This document shows, piece by piece, positions 15,841 through 25,235 of a DNA stretch of 64,000 nucleotides; the stretch's first letter is position 1; each line of letters starts with the position of its first letter. The translations under genes were made by a program, and so were the position numbers. Under the pieces are notes generated by a model. The model was given only the letters and a program-made list of their open reading frames with translations. It was not told the DNA's origin and ran no database searches. This DNA comes from Oscillospiraceae bacterium Marseille-Q3528 (GTDB lineage: Bacteria > Bacillota > Clostridia > Lachnospirales > Lachnospiraceae): the NCBI GenBank assembly GCA_018223385.1, contig JAGTTR010000013.1, positions 1 to 64,000 of the forward strand, given 5' to 3'.

Positions 15841-16680
15841 TTACTCCCCAAAATAATGTTTCAGGTTGTACATGTTGCGCTTATCATAAAAGAACGGATC
15901 TTCATAGTAGCCGCCGTCCGTGATCTCCTGGCTGAACAGCCCCTGATAACCGTTCTTCAGCATATCCTCCACATCCTGGCGAAGATTCCGGTTGCCGTCT
16001 CCCCAGATGTAATGGCCGTAAGGATTGCAGTCCTGGAAATGGCTGTGGATGATATTTTCCACGCCAAAGGTGTCAAACCACTGCTGAATCGTCTCCCCTG
16101 CCACGGACATGGCGGTGAGATCGATCATCACCTTGAAATTGGGGCGGTTCACCTCGTCAAACAGATGCTTGATCTGATCGATCCGGTAACCGATGCGTGA
16201 CTCCTGCGGCCGCAGCGACTCGCAGGCGATCTGCATGCCATATTCCGCCGCCACCTCGGACAGCCGCTGGTGCATTTCTACGGATCGCTTGAAGCCTTCC
16301 TCCTCAGGCTCATTCCAGTATCCCCAACCGGAATTTGCCTCTAGGATTTTTGCGCCCAGCTCAGCGCCCAGACGGATCCCGTTGACGAAATAGTTGTAGC
16401 TTCGCTCCCGCAGTTCCGGCTCCTTCGCCGCAAACTGATATCCCAGCATGCAGTTATCCGGCGTGATCACCGGGCATTTTAACCCTCTGTCATCCAGCTT
16501 TTTCTTAATAATCTTCGGATCAATGGAGCCCTTATGATCCAGCCACATATCCTGCCGCCCTGCCAGAAGCTCCACGTTTTTCACTCCCAGTGCCTGCTGG
16601 CAGTCGAGGAAGTAATCCAGCGAATAATTGATATAATGAATGTTCAGAACCGAAATCCGGTCAATAGATGCAAGTTTCAT
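15841..16680 (-). CDS. Sugar phosphate isomerase/epimerase-like TIM barrel, copy 3
   Basis: A 279-residue barrel with the full ligand set Glu154, Asp187, His214 and Glu252, and the motifs NPYGHYIWGDG and SQEITDGGYY shared with copy 4. GGGGGAGG lies 8 bases before the ATG. It sits 18 bases after copy 4. The strongest resemblance within the operon is to copy 4 (same SLDYFL, VAGETIQ and EITDG blocks). Its proposed role is a metal-dependent keto-aldose isomerase or epimerase in the pathway fed by the adjacent ABC transporter and FGGY kinase. Confidence 0.85.
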   Translation of the reverse strand: MKLASIDRISVLNIHYINYSLDYFLDCQQALGVKNVELLAGRQDMWLDHKGSIDPKIIKKKLDDRGLKCPVITPDNCMLGYQFAAKEPELRERSYNYFVNGIRLGAELGAKILEANSGWGYWNEPEEEGFKRSVEMHQRLSEVAAEYGMQIACESLRPQESRIGYRIDQIKHLFDEVNRPNFKVMIDLTAMSVAGETIQQWFDTFGVENIIHSHFQDCNPYGHYIWGDGNRNLRQDVEDMLKNGYQGLFSQEITDGGYYEDPFFYDKRNMYNLKHYFGE

Positions 16681-16698
16681 GCGCTTTTCCTCCCCCTT

Positions 16699-17532
16699 CT
16701 ATTTAAAATACGGCTCGAAGGCTGCGATATTTTTCCGGTCAGCTTCCTTCGGATCATCGAAATATCTGCCGTCCGTGATCTCCTGTCCCAGATAACCTTC
16801 GTAGTGATAATCGTTAAGCAGCTGCAGATAGTCCTCCAGCGGATGCAGACCGTCGCCCCAGATCAGATGCCCGTAAGGCCGTCCGTCCGGGAAATGCATA
16901 TGGCAGATGTCACTGCCCAGCGTCTCAAACCACTCCTGCATCGTTTCACCGGCCACACCCATAGCGGTCACATCCAGTGTTGCTTTTACATTGGGATGAT
17001 CTACCGCATCCAGCAGGCGTTTTAACTCCGGCAGTGTGATCACTACCCGGGATTCCTCCGGGCGAACAGTCTCCACCGCCAGCGTTACACCGTTATCCTC
17101 TGCCACCGGCGCTAATTTTCGCAGCACCTGCACGGCCCGGTCAAAGGTGCGCTCCGGCTCCTCATTCCAGTCTCCGCCGCAGCAGTTGGTCAGCATGATT
17201 TTTGCACCCACTTCCCCTGCTGCCTTGATGCCATTGGTATAATACCCCATGGAATGCTTCTGTGCCAGCGGATCATGGGCACAGATCAGATAACTGTACA
17301 CGGCACACTCAGGCGTAAACACACCGATATGCAGTCCATAGGACTCCACCTTCTTTTTCAGTTCCCGTGTGTCCTGATAGCCATAGTCATCCAGGATAAA
17401 ATGGGGCAGACCACACCACATCTCAATAGTTTTGAAGCCAAGCTCTGCCTGACTTTCCAGAAAATAATCCAGTGGATAGTACATATAATGGATTCCCATT
17501 CCGGCCAGCTGTTCTCTTCGTAAGTACGGCAT
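16699..17532 (-). CDS. Sugar phosphate isomerase/epimerase-like TIM barrel, copy 4
   Basis: A 277-residue barrel and the first of the four in transcription order. Ligands Glu154, Asp187, His213 and Glu251 are present, with GRPYGHLIWGDG and GQEITDGRYF. AAGGAGG precedes the ATG. Upstream lies a terminator-like hairpin (17567-17598) that separates it from the binding-protein gene, so the four barrels are probably transcribed by partial read-through. The true substrate is not recognisable. Confidence 0.85.
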   Translation of the reverse strand: MPYLRREQLAGMGIHYMYYPLDYFLESQAELGFKTIEMWCGLPHFILDDYGYQDTRELKKKVESYGLHIGVFTPECAVYSYLICAHDPLAQKHSMGYYTNGIKAAGEVGAKIMLTNCCGGDWNEEPERTFDRAVQVLRKLAPVAEDNGVTLAVETVRPEESRVVITLPELKRLLDAVDHPNVKATLDVTAMGVAGETMQEWFETLGSDICHMHFPDGRPYGHLIWGDGLHPLEDYLQLLNDYHYEGYLGQEITDGRYFDDPKEADRKNIAAFEPYFK

Positions 17533-17566
17533 ACATTCTCCTCCTTGCCTGTTTTATTATGTCTGG

Positions 17567-17598
17567 TCAAAAACGGCATGGCTGTAAAGCCACGCCGT
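17567..17598 (-). terminator. Internal terminator between binding-protein gene and the four barrels
   Basis: ACGGCGTGGCT pairs with AGCCATGCCGT (minus-strand reading) followed by TTTTTG. It probably lets the binding protein be made in excess over the enzymes. Confidence 0.75.
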
Positions 17599-17639
17599 CC
17601 TGTATTTCGTATCATATCATTTTTTCAGCTCATGCACAA

Positions 17640-18617
17640 TTACTCGTTTGTTACATCCTTTGTCTCTTCTGCAGTCAGAGCCTCTGAATCGGAACCATCG
17701 CTCAGCGGCTGCTGGTTCAGTGCGTTCGTCATCATCTCAAGCTGTGTGTCATGATCCATAGTTGCGATAACTGCATCGATCTTCTCTTTCAGCTCGGTGT
17801 TGCCCTTCGCGAGCGGGATACCTGCGCAAAGAGAGGAAAGTTCTACGTCAAAGCCCTTGCCATCCTCGAAGGTAACGTATGTCAGATCCGGGTTGGACAT
17901 GCATCCGGACTGTGCCTCTGTCAGACCGGTGATGATCGCATCCAGTTTACCGGAGCTTACACCTACGAACAGCTCAGACATTTCGCCAAGACCGGGCTGC
18001 TCCTGTACATCCGGGATCTGTTTTACAAGTGGAAGCCAGATAGATACTGCCTGGGAAGTAACCTTTGCACCTGCAAAGTCCTGAATAGAAGTTGCATTTG
18101 CATATTTGCTGTCTTTGCGGACAACCATTACACAGCCGTTATTCCAGTAGTAATCAGAGAAATCTACAGACTGCAGTCTCTCTTCGGTAACACCCAGTGT
18201 GGAGATGCAGCAGTCAAGCTTACCGGATACAACGCCGGGAATCAGGCCATCCCAGTCTGTTTTGATGATCTTCAGGTTCCATCCGTAGGTATCGCAGATC
18301 TTGCGTGCAACCTGTACGTCGTATCCGCAAACATACTGGTCGGTGCCATCGATGGGCCATGCGCCGTTGGAATCATCATCCTGGGTCCAGCCAAACGGAG
18401 CTGCGCCACAGTTCATACCTACACGAAGGGTATATCCTTCCGGATATTTCTCCTCTCCGTCTGCTGCCTCAGCGTCAGCGGTCTCTTCGCCGTCTGCTGC
18501 TTCCTCTGTCTTCTCTGCTGTATCAGCAGGAGCGCTGTCGTTGCTCTTGCTTCCGCAAGCAGCCAGACCCATGGTCATTGCAGCTACAAGTACAGCTGCC
18601 AAAACTTTCTTTTTCAT
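17640..18617 (-). CDS. Amino-acid-type ABC transporter substrate-binding lipoprotein of cluster 1
   Basis: About 325 residues. The ATG at 18617 is used because GAGGTGG lies 8 bases upstream (a GTG 12 bases earlier overlaps that site). Signal peptide MKKKVLAAVLVAAMTMGLAAC has lipobox LAAC, followed by an acidic Ala/Glu/Asp linker to about residue 55. The family-3 binding domain shows YVCGYDVQVARKICDTYGW, GLIPGVVSGKLDCCISTLGVTEERLQSVDFS and the C-terminal KIDAVIATMDHD helix. It belongs with the permease and ATPase of the same operon. A family-3 (amino acid type) protein beside sugar-type enzymes suggests a ligand with both characters, for example an amino sugar or sugar-amino acid conjugate; this is inference. 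Confidence 0.88.
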   Translation of the reverse strand: MKKKVLAAVLVAAMTMGLAACGSKSNDSAPADTAEKTEEAADGEETADAEAADGEEKYPEGYTLRVGMNCGAAPFGWTQDDDSNGAWPIDGTDQYVCGYDVQVARKICDTYGWNLKIIKTDWDGLIPGVVSGKLDCCISTLGVTEERLQSVDFSDYYWNNGCVMVVRKDSKYANATSIQDFAGAKVTSQAVSIWLPLVKQIPDVQEQPGLGEMSELFVGVSSGKLDAIITGLTEAQSGCMSNPDLTYVTFEDGKGFDVELSSLCAGIPLAKGNTELKEKIDAVIATMDHDTQLEMMTNALNQQPLSDGSDSEALTAEETKDVTNE

Positions 18618-18697
18618 ACTTTTTTCCACCTCTTCATTTTTTTATTAGCACCCTGATCACTCAGGAAATACTACAAATCCATCTGCTGCCCGGGGAC

Positions 18698-19498
18698 TTA
18701 TCTGTCTCCGCGCGCCTCTTTTGCCACTGCCATAAAGGATCTTACCTTATCCGCATCTACACGGCCATCTGCGCCCTTGAATGCAGTTCCCACACAGCCG
18801 CCGTCTGCGATGGTGAGGATCTTGGCAATGGTACTCTCCTTACAGCCTGTGTTGCAGAATACCGGTACATGCTTTGCCTTCGCCAGGTCGCATACATGTG
18901 CCAGCAGATCCCAGCTGGCTTCCTGTCCCGCACCCGGGCCGGACACACAGAATGCACCCACATGATCGCCCAGCGTCACATTATCGATGATCTCCTCGAT
19001 GCTCTGCTCTGCCAGCAAAACATCTCCCTCCGGATTGATCTTGCACAGCAGCTTCATTTCCGGGATGCCCAGTGCATATTTCAGACGGACATTCTCACCG
19101 AAGTTATTCACATGCACGCCATAGGTTCCTGTGAAAGCACCGGCAAACGCACTTCTGCCGAAGCTTGCCCCCACTGCCTTGGCCATGCGGATCGTTTCTT
19201 CCGGGTTCATGACAACATTGGTTCCGAACGGAACGTGAATATCTTTCTTAATGGCACCAATGACACAGGCCATGGCCATCAGTGTCTCGGTATGGCTGAC
19301 ATAAGTCATCGGGAAGCTGAACTCATTGGCAATGAGCACACCGTCCACACCGCCCTCCTGTAATGCTTTCACATCGCAAGAAGCATGCTCGATCACAGTA
19401 TCCAGAGAACCGCAGAAATCAGGATCACCAGGCAACGGATCCAGATGCAGCAATGCAATGATCGGTTTCTCTGTTCCAAATAATTCTTTTGTCCACAT
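18698..19498 (-). CDS. BtpA/SgcQ family TIM-barrel protein
   Basis: A 266-residue protein of the BtpA/SgcQ family, (beta/alpha)8 barrel. It shows KPIIALLHLDPLPGDP at the N-terminus, GGVDGVLIANEFSFPM, PFGTNVVMNPEETIRMAKAVGASFGRSAFAGAFTGTYG and the C-terminal DGGCVGTAFKGADGRVDADKVRSFM. This C-terminal part resembles phosphate-binding loops of barrel aldolases and isomerases. Members occur in sugar catabolic operons (SgcQ) and, as BtpA, near photosystem genes; the reaction is not established. Its place between transporter genes supports a catabolic role. Confidence 0.85.
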   Translation of the reverse strand: MWTKELFGTEKPIIALLHLDPLPGDPDFCGSLDTVIEHASCDVKALQEGGVDGVLIANEFSFPMTYVSHTETLMAMACVIGAIKKDIHVPFGTNVVMNPEETIRMAKAVGASFGRSAFAGAFTGTYGVHVNNFGENVRLKYALGIPEMKLLCKINPEGDVLLAEQSIEEIIDNVTLGDHVGAFCVSGPGAGQEASWDLLAHVCDLAKAKHVPVFCNTGCKESTIAKILTIADGGCVGTAFKGADGRVDADKVRSFMAVAKEARGDR

Positions 19499-19621
19499 AG
19501 TTTTGATATCTCCCTCTGTTTTTTTCTGTTTCTATGCTGCGGATGCACACTTTTCATTCACCGACGCGGGCATCCGCTTTCTCCCAGTCACCACCTGATA
19601 CACGTTTTTCTCTGCACGGGA

Positions 19622-20359
19622 TCAGCGGTAACGGCTGAGGAATTCCCTTGTTCTGGCTGCCTGCGGATGGTTGAATACCTCGTCCGGGGTTCCCTCTTCC
19701 ACAATGACACCGGAATCCATGAATACTACCCGGCTGGAAATCTCTTTGGCAAACATCATCTCATGGGTAACGATCACCATCGTCATCCCATCTTCTGCCA
19801 GGGACTTGATAACCTCCAGTACCTCGCCGACCATTTCCGGATCCAGCGCGGATGTGGGCTCGTCAAACAGCAGCAGCTCCGGTTTCATGCAAAGCGCCCG
19901 GGCAATGGCCACGCGCTGTTTCTGACCTCCGGACAGCTGAGACGGCTTGGCGTTGATATAAGCGCCCATGCCTACCTGCTTCAGGTATTTCTTCGCGGTC
20001 TTTTCTGCCTCTGCCTTGTCCTCCTTATTGACGATCTGCATGCCGATCATGCAGTTTTTCAGTACGTTCATGTTGGCAAACAGGTTAAAGGACTGGAACA
20101 CCATACCCACCCTGGAACGGAACCTGTTCTTATCCTTGGGTTTATAGGAAATCTGCTCGCCCTTGAACATGATCTCGCCGCCGGAGGGCTCCTCCAGCAT
20201 ATTGATACAGCGAAGCAATGTGGATTTACCGGAACCGGAGGAACCGATCACACTGATTACTTCACCTTTTTTCACATCAAAATGAATATCCTTGAGCACC
20301 TCATGGCTGCCGAAGCTTTTGCCAAGGTGACTCACCTGTAAAATGATATCTTCTGCCAT
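19622..20359 (-). CDS. Amino-acid-type ABC transporter ATP-binding protein of cluster 1
   Basis: A 245-residue ATPase with Walker [10 protein letters not shown], signature [15 protein letters not shown], Walker [15 protein letters not shown] and switch His in [10 protein letters not shown]. It overlaps the permease stop by one base, so the two are coupled. It energises import of the ligand delivered by the 17.6-18.6 kb binding protein. Confidence 0.95.
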   Translation of the reverse strand: MAEDIILQVSHLGKSFGSHEVLKDIHFDVKKGEVISVIGSSGSGKSTLLRCINMLEEPSGGEIMFKGEQISYKPKDKNRFRSRVGMVFQSFNLFANMNVLKNCMIGMQIVNKEDKAEAEKTAKKYLKQVGMGAYINAKPSQLSGGQKQRVAIARALCMKPELLLFDEPTSALDPEMVGEVLEVIKSLAEDGMTMVIVTHEMMFAKEISSRVVFMDSGVIVEEGTPDEVFNHPQAARTREFLSRYR

Positions 20360-21117
20360 TATTTGCTCACCTCTTCCTCGGATTCTGTGATCAGCTCGTA
20401 ATTGCTGGAGCCTGCCATAAACTTCTCAAGCAGCTTCAGCAGACGGGAAATGACAAACGTACATACGAAATAGATCACGCTGACGATGCAGTAGGTCTCA
20501 AAGAACTTGTAGTAAGTTCCGGTTACAGTACGGGCTGTGAAATACAGCTCGGTAACAGCGATAACGTTTAATACGGAAGTATCCTTGATGGCAGATACGT
20601 ATGTGTTGCCGATCTGCGGGATCAGGTTCCGGAACGCCTGCGGGATGATGACATGCAGCATGATCTGCAGATAACTCATGCCGATAGCCTGTCCGCCTTC
20701 CATCTGTCCCTTGTCGATACCGCCGATGGCGCCTCGCACAGATTCCGAAAAGTAAGCACCGATGTGCAGGGACAGTGCCAGGATACCAGCGGAGAAGGAC
20801 GGAATATCCAGCCCCCAGATAGACATGGTTCCATAATAAATGACCGTTGCCTGTACCATCAGTGGTGTACCACGGATCACCTCCACATAAACGGCGATGA
20901 TCGCCTTCAGGATTCGAAGGATGGTTTGTGACACGACTGAAGAATGTTTATCAATATTAACGCTTCGCACCATGCCGACCACGAAGCCAAGCACACATCC
21001 GAGGACCGTTCCGATCGTCGCCAGCTGCAGTGTCACGCCAAGGCCTCTCATAAAATCCGGCCCGTATTTCTCAGCCAGAAACGCTACCCATCCAAAAAAG
21101 GTTGTAGGGAAATTCAT
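20359..21117 (-). CDS. Amino-acid-type ABC transporter permease of cluster 1
   Basis: A 252-residue permease and first gene of the minus-strand operon. The N-terminal segment [31 protein letters not shown] is followed by further helices. The EAA-region signature is [36 protein letters not shown] lies upstream of the ATG. The C-terminus is short and charged. Together with the following ATPase it forms the importer core. Confidence 0.92.
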   Translation of the reverse strand: MNFPTTFFGWVAFLAEKYGPDFMRGLGVTLQLATIGTVLGCVLGFVVGMVRSVNIDKHSSVVSQTILRILKAIIAVYVEVIRGTPLMVQATVIYYGTMSIWGLDIPSFSAGILALSLHIGAYFSESVRGAIGGIDKGQMEGGQAIGMSYLQIMLHVIIPQAFRNLIPQIGNTYVSAIKDTSVLNVIAVTELYFTARTVTGTYYKFFETYCIVSVIYFVCTFVISRLLKLLEKFMAGSSNYELITESEEEVSK

Positions 21118-21152
21118 TTTCTCATTCCTCCCATATGTTTCAAATTACGTCA

Positions 21153-21181
21153 ATAATAACACAAAACGTTTCACATTTCAA
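21153..21181 (-). promoter_or_regulatory. Promoter of the cluster 1 transporter/TIM-barrel operon
   Basis: Reading the minus strand, TTGAAA, 17 bases, TATTAT, about 35 bases before the permease ATG. The spacer holds the near-palindrome GAAACGTTTTG, a possible operator. Confidence 0.55.
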
Positions 21182-21489
21182 TACTTTATTGCAACAAATT
21201 GTCTATTTCTATTATTTTGTGTAAAGTTTTGCGATCCTGTTTATTTATTCTGTCTAACTTTCAATCTCCCTACTATTTTTCTTCTTTGTCACTATATACA
21301 GAAAAGATTTCTATTTTCCAATTTTATCCAATTTGTCCTGTTATCAGGGTGAAGTGGGTTTTCGGCGATTTGCGGCCTTTTTTGCGTTTATTTCATATTT
21401 TCCTGTAGGATTTTCCCGTATTCCTTTGAGATCTTTCACAGTACACCGTTCAAACTTTTCATATTCTTGCAAAATATTCCGAATTTTCC

Positions 21490-21518
21490 TTGCATTCGCC
21501 CCCTGAAAATGCTATATT
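21490..21518 (+). promoter_or_regulatory. Promoter of the FGGY kinase-DeoR operon
   Basis: TTGCAT (21490-21495), 17 bases, TATATT (21513-21518). It implies an untranslated leader of about 205 bases before the kinase ATG. Confidence 0.55.
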
Positions 21519-21602
21519 GGCAGAAGTGGTATACATAGCTTTGATGCCCACGGATTGTTCCGTGCTAAGCACTCTCACAATCCTCTCCGCCATTCGCATA
21601 TC

Positions 21603-21696
21603 GCGGGATTATCATCCCGCTTTTATGCTCATATCGGGGCGGGTCCCAAGGTCTTTCACCCACTTATGAGCAAGCTCATGTGGGCTTAGACCTTTT
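21603..21696 (+). promoter_or_regulatory. Structured leader with terminator-like hairpin before the kinase gene
   Basis: The first hairpin is GCGGGAT/ATCCCGC (21603-21620). The second (21648-21694) stacks three helices: AAGGTCT/AGACCTT, CCCAC/GTGGG and ATGAGC/GCTCAT, with a 2-base loop, followed by TTTTG. This could be an attenuator of the kinase operon, or an inserted palindromic element, since CGCCATTCGC just upstream recurs at 6.06 and 46.19 kb. The remaining part of the 21.1-21.7 kb gap shows no gene. Confidence 0.55.
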
Positions 21697-21733
21697 GACC
21701 CTGGCATCACACATATATATGGAGGTAGTTTTC

Positions 21734-23248
21734 ATGGCGAAATATTATTTAGGTGTAGACGTGGGAACCTTTGAAACAAAAGGGGTTCTCATCGATGAAA
21801 AGTTTCAGGTTGTTGCAGAAACGGGTGCAAAGCACGGCATGGAGAATCCGAAACCCAATTATTTTGAGCAGGATGCAGAGGAGATCTGGTGGAAAGATTT
21901 CTGTATCGTATCCAAGGGTCTCATAGAGAAGGCCGGCATCCGGCCAGAGGAAATTGCCGCCGTAGGAAGTGATGTGCTGGGTTGTGACTGCCTGCCGGTA
22001 GATGAGAACTGCCGTCCGCTGCGCAAAGCCATTCTGTACGGCATTGACGCCCGTGCTTCTGAGGAAATTGCTTTCTTAAATGAACATTACGGAGAAGAGC
22101 GCATCAGGGAGCTGTTTGGCCATCCGCTCTGCTCTGACGACATTGCCCCCAAAATTCTGTGGATCAAGAACAACGAGCCGGAGGTTTATGCCAAAACCCA
22201 CAAGTTTCTGACCGGCTCTTCCTATATTGCCGCCAAGCTCACAGGAGAATATGTCATTGACCAGTTTCTGGCAAAGGCTTCCTTCCGTCCGCTCTACAAC
22301 GATGAGGCAAAGATCGATGAGAAGGAATGTGCACTGTTCTGCCGCCCGGACCAGATGGCAGAAGCCCGTTTTGTCCACGAACTTGCCGGACATGTAACTG
22401 CCAAAGCCGCAGAAGAAACCGGTTTAAAGGAAGGCACCCCTGTTATCTGCGGCACCGGTGATTCCACCTCTGAGGCCATCAGCGTAGGCATCACCACTCC
22501 GGGAAAGCTGATGTTCCAGTTCGGATCCTCTCTTTTCTTCTATTACTGTTCCGATCATCTGACCTATGATCACCGGATCCATGGCGGGGATTTCACCGTT
22601 CCGGGCACATTCAGCGTCTCCGGCGGCACCAACACCGCAGGCACCCTGACCCGTTGGATGCGTGACACCCTCTACTTTGACATTCTGGAGGATCAGGCAA
22701 CATCCGGCAGAGAGCCCTATCAGGTCATGATGGAGCGAGTGGCGGATATCCCGGCTGGCAGCAATGGTTTGGTCATCCTGCCTTATTTTGCAGGGGAGCG
22801 ATGCCCCATCAACGATGCCCAGGCAAAGGGGATGATCTTCGGCCTGACACTGGAACACACAAGAGATCATATTTATCACGCCGCACTGGAGGGCATTGCT
22901 TATTGCATCGCCCAGAACATCAAGGTCATGGAAGAGTTAAACCTGCCGGTAGAGAACCTGATCGCGGTGGGCGGCGGTACAAAGAACCCTGTATGGATGC
23001 AGATCGTGGCAGATGTCATCGGCCGCCCGGTATGCATTCCGAAGGTCAGCATCGGTGCCAGCTATGGAGAAGCCCTGATGGCCGCTCTCGGTGTAGGTGA
23101 CCTGAAGGACTTCCAGGAACTCAGCTCCGTAATCGAGCCGGATCGGGTTATCCTGCCAAACGAGGAAAATACAAAGATTTACAGAAAATACTGCGATATT
23201 TATGACAAACTGTATACAGCGAACAAAGATCTGATGCATCTGCTGTAA
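21734..23248 (+). CDS. FGGY-family carbohydrate kinase (cluster 1)
   Basis: A 504-residue ATP-dependent sugar or polyol kinase. The ATG at 21734 has GGAGGT upstream; the open frame starts earlier without one. The N-terminal half opens with YYLGVDVGTFETKGVLID (phosphate loop 1) and contains GSDVLGCDCLPVD. The second half has CGTGDSTSEAISVG with the expected catalytic Asp, FQFGSSLFFYY, and NLIAVGGGTKNPVWMQIVADVIGRPV near the C-terminus (adenosine motif). Substrates of the family range over xylulose, ribulose, erythritol, glycerol and others. Divergent from the transporter/TIM-barrel operon and followed by a DeoR gene, it probably phosphorylates the imported compound or an intermediate. Confidence 0.92.
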   Translation: MAKYYLGVDVGTFETKGVLIDEKFQVVAETGAKHGMENPKPNYFEQDAEEIWWKDFCIVSKGLIEKAGIRPEEIAAVGSDVLGCDCLPVDENCRPLRKAILYGIDARASEEIAFLNEHYGEERIRELFGHPLCSDDIAPKILWIKNNEPEVYAKTHKFLTGSSYIAAKLTGEYVIDQFLAKASFRPLYNDEAKIDEKECALFCRPDQMAEARFVHELAGHVTAKAAEETGLKEGTPVICGTGDSTSEAISVGITTPGKLMFQFGSSLFFYYCSDHLTYDHRIHGGDFTVPGTFSVSGGTNTAGTLTRWMRDTLYFDILEDQATSGREPYQVMMERVADIPAGSNGLVILPYFAGERCPINDAQAKGMIFGLTLEHTRDHIYHAALEGIAYCIAQNIKVMEELNLPVENLIAVGGGTKNPVWMQIVADVIGRPVCIPKVSIGASYGEALMAALGVGDLKDFQELSSVIEPDRVILPNEENTKIYRKYCDIYDKLYTANKDLMHLL

Positions 23249-23288
23249 TTTGCAGACAGGAAAAGAGAGAGAATGTGAGGGGCGCCAA

Positions 23289-24053
23289 ATGATTCGTGCA
23301 GAACGTTTTAATTTAATTACCAATTTATCCAATGAAAAAGATGTGATCACTCTGGAGGAGCTGGCCGAGCGGCTGAACGTCTCCGTGGCCACCGTCCGCC
23401 GGGATGTGGAGGAGCTGTGCAGCCAGGGCATCGTCGATAAGACCCGGGGCGGCATCATCTTCCGCAATAAGAAGCAGGATACAGAGCCCTCGCTCCAGCT
23501 GCGTTCTTATTCCAATCTTGAAGAGAAAAAACGCATTGCGCAGGCAGCCCTCCGTTATGTGGAGCCCAATTCCTATTACATGTTCGACTCCGGCTCCACC
23601 GTAGGACAGCTGATCCGGCTGATCCCCATGGATTTTCCTGTGTCCATTGTCACCTACGATCTGAGCTACATCACAGATCTGAATGCCCTGAAAAATGCAG
23701 ACGTTTTCATTCTCGGCGGCAAGCTCCGCCGGGGACAGATGGCCTGCCATGGCCCCAACGCCGAACAGTGGCTGGATCAGATGAACGCCGAAATTGCCTT
23801 CATAGGCGCTGACTCCATCGACTTAAACAAAGGCATCATGGGATACAATACCAACGATGTTCCGCTGAAACAGAAGATGATCGCCAACTCTGCCAGAACC
23901 ATCCTTCTGTGTGATCACAGCAAGTTCGAGAGCCACGGTTTCATCAGCATCCACGGCTTTGATAAGATCGATCTGATCATTACCGATACCGGAACCGATC
24001 CTGAAATCATCCGTAAAATCCGGGAAAAAGGGGTAGACGTTGAAGTTGTATAA
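23289..24053 (+). CDS. DeoR-family transcriptional regulator
   Basis: A 254-residue repressor. The N-terminal winged helix-turn-helix has the DeoR signature (VITLEELAERLNVSVATVRRDVEEL, residues about 18-42). The C-terminal sensor domain is ISOCOT-type, with YMFDSGSTVGQLIRL, FILGGKLRRGQMACHGPNAEQ and AFIGADSIDLNKGIMGYN. DeoR proteins usually respond to phosphorylated sugars. It follows the kinase by 40 bases and likely controls the kinase operon and the divergent transporter operon. Confidence 0.92.
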   Translation: MIRAERFNLITNLSNEKDVITLEELAERLNVSVATVRRDVEELCSQGIVDKTRGGIIFRNKKQDTEPSLQLRSYSNLEEKKRIAQAALRYVEPNSYYMFDSGSTVGQLIRLIPMDFPVSIVTYDLSYITDLNALKNADVFILGGKLRRGQMACHGPNAEQWLDQMNAEIAFIGADSIDLNKGIMGYNTNDVPLKQKMIANSARTILLCDHSKFESHGFISIHGFDKIDLIITDTGTDPEIIRKIREKGVDVEVV

Positions 24054-24127
24054 TATGGAATATCGTCTGAGATAACGGCATAAGGGGCTGTCGGTAAATA
24101 ACGTTTTTTTGAGCTGACAGCACCAAA

Positions 24128-24192
24128 CAAAAATATCCTGACAGTTACAGAGCTTTCTGGCTCTGCAACTTGTTCAGGATATTTTTATTTTG
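24128..24192 (+). terminator. Terminator after the DeoR gene
   Basis: AAAAATATCCTGA pairs with TCAGGATATTTTT, with CAGAG/CTCTG inside, followed by ATTTTG. The A-rich left flank makes it bidirectional. Confidence 0.85.
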
Positions 24193-24314
24193 ATAAATAC
24201 TTTCTGTTTTTGGCCGCAAAAAATCCTTGTTTGGATTTTTTCAGCCGCATTTTTTCTAGGCAGTTTTTCCTTCAAATTTTCTCAGTTTTTATGATAAAAT
24301 AAAGGAGAAATGCT

Positions 24315-25235
24315 ATGAGCAAAAAACAATTGATGCCATTGAGTCAATTAAACCTTACCGACCGCTTTCTGTTTGACGAAGTCATGGAAGATCCCCAGGC
24401 ACATCAGGCTGCACTGCGCATTATTTTCGGCCTGGATATTTCCCTCCTCGGATTAGCCGAGACCGAAAAGGAGCTGCGCATATCCCCTGCAATCCGTTCC
24501 ATCCGTATGGATGTATTTTCCATGGATGAGGATTGTACTGTCTATAACATGGAAATGCAGAAAAGAAGGAAAAATGATCTGACGAAGCGGAGCCGCTACT
24601 ACCAGGCACTGATCGATACCTCTCTGCTGGAGCCCGGCATTCCCAGCTACAACCGTCTGAATTTTTCCTATATTATTCTGATCATGCCTTTCGACCTGTT
24701 TGGATACGGGAAATACCGCTACACATTTGAAGCCTCCTGTAAAGAGGTTCCATCCTGTCCCCTCGGAGACGGTGCCGTGCGCATTTTCCTGAACACCCGC
24801 GGATCCAACGACAGTGAAGTATCACCTGAGCTTGTACAGTTTCTGCACTATATAGAAGAGACCACTGACGAAGCCGCCGAACAGACAGACTGCGACCTGA
24901 TCCGGCAGATCCATCACCGGGTGCGTAAGGTAAAATCCAGTGAAGAAATCGGGGTGAAGTATATGCAGGCATGGGAAGAACGATATTATGACAAACAGGA
25001 AGCCCGGGAAGAAGGTCTTGCAGAAGGCCGTACAGAGGGGCGTACAGAAGCACGCGTCAACGGCATTTTGGAACTGCTTTCCGAATTAGGAACTGTTCCG
25101 AATTCTCTTGAAAACGCCATCTCCTCTGAAAACCGGGAGGAAATCTTAAAATCCTGGCTGAAGCTCGCTGCACGGGCCGAAAGTTTTTCGGATTTTGCAA
25201 AAAAAGCCGGGCTGGAGGTTGAGATTTCTGATTAA
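24315..25235 (+). CDS. Rpn family / PD-(D/E)XK nuclease-family 'transposase'
   Basis: A 306-residue protein of the Rpn group (recombination-promoting nucleases, annotated in databases as PD-(D/E)XK nuclease-family transposase). The N-terminus LTDRFLFDEVMEDPQAHQAALRII is typical. The nuclease core is RMDVFSMDEDCTVYNMEMQ, with the Asp and ExQ of the motif. The middle carries YYQALIDTSLL and the C-terminus an EEGLAEGRTEGRTEA repeat as in most members. AAAGGAG precedes the ATG. No terminal inverted repeats were seen, so it is not a classical insertion sequence. It stands at the left edge of the A+T-richer catabolic island. Confidence 0.85.
   Translation: MSKKQLMPLSQLNLTDRFLFDEVMEDPQAHQAALRIIFGLDISLLGLAETEKELRISPAIRSIRMDVFSMDEDCTVYNMEMQKRRKNDLTKRSRYYQALIDTSLLEPGIPSYNRLNFSYIILIMPFDLFGYGKYRYTFEASCKEVPSCPLGDGAVRIFLNTRGSNDSEVSPELVQFLHYIEETTDEAAEQTDCDLIRQIHHRVRKVKSSEEIGVKYMQAWEERYYDKQEAREEGLAEGRTEGRTEARVNGILELLSELGTVPNSLENAISSENREEILKSWLKLAARAESFSDFAKKAGLEVEISD

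Noticed and set aside
14118..17532. Recent tandem duplication of one TIM-barrel gene
   Set aside because: The four proteins differ strongly outside the metal site and one lacks a ligand, so divergence is old.
24315..25235. Classical insertion sequence around the PD-(D/E)XK gene
   Set aside because: No terminal inverted repeats or target duplications were found next to it. Rpn-type genes usually stand alone.
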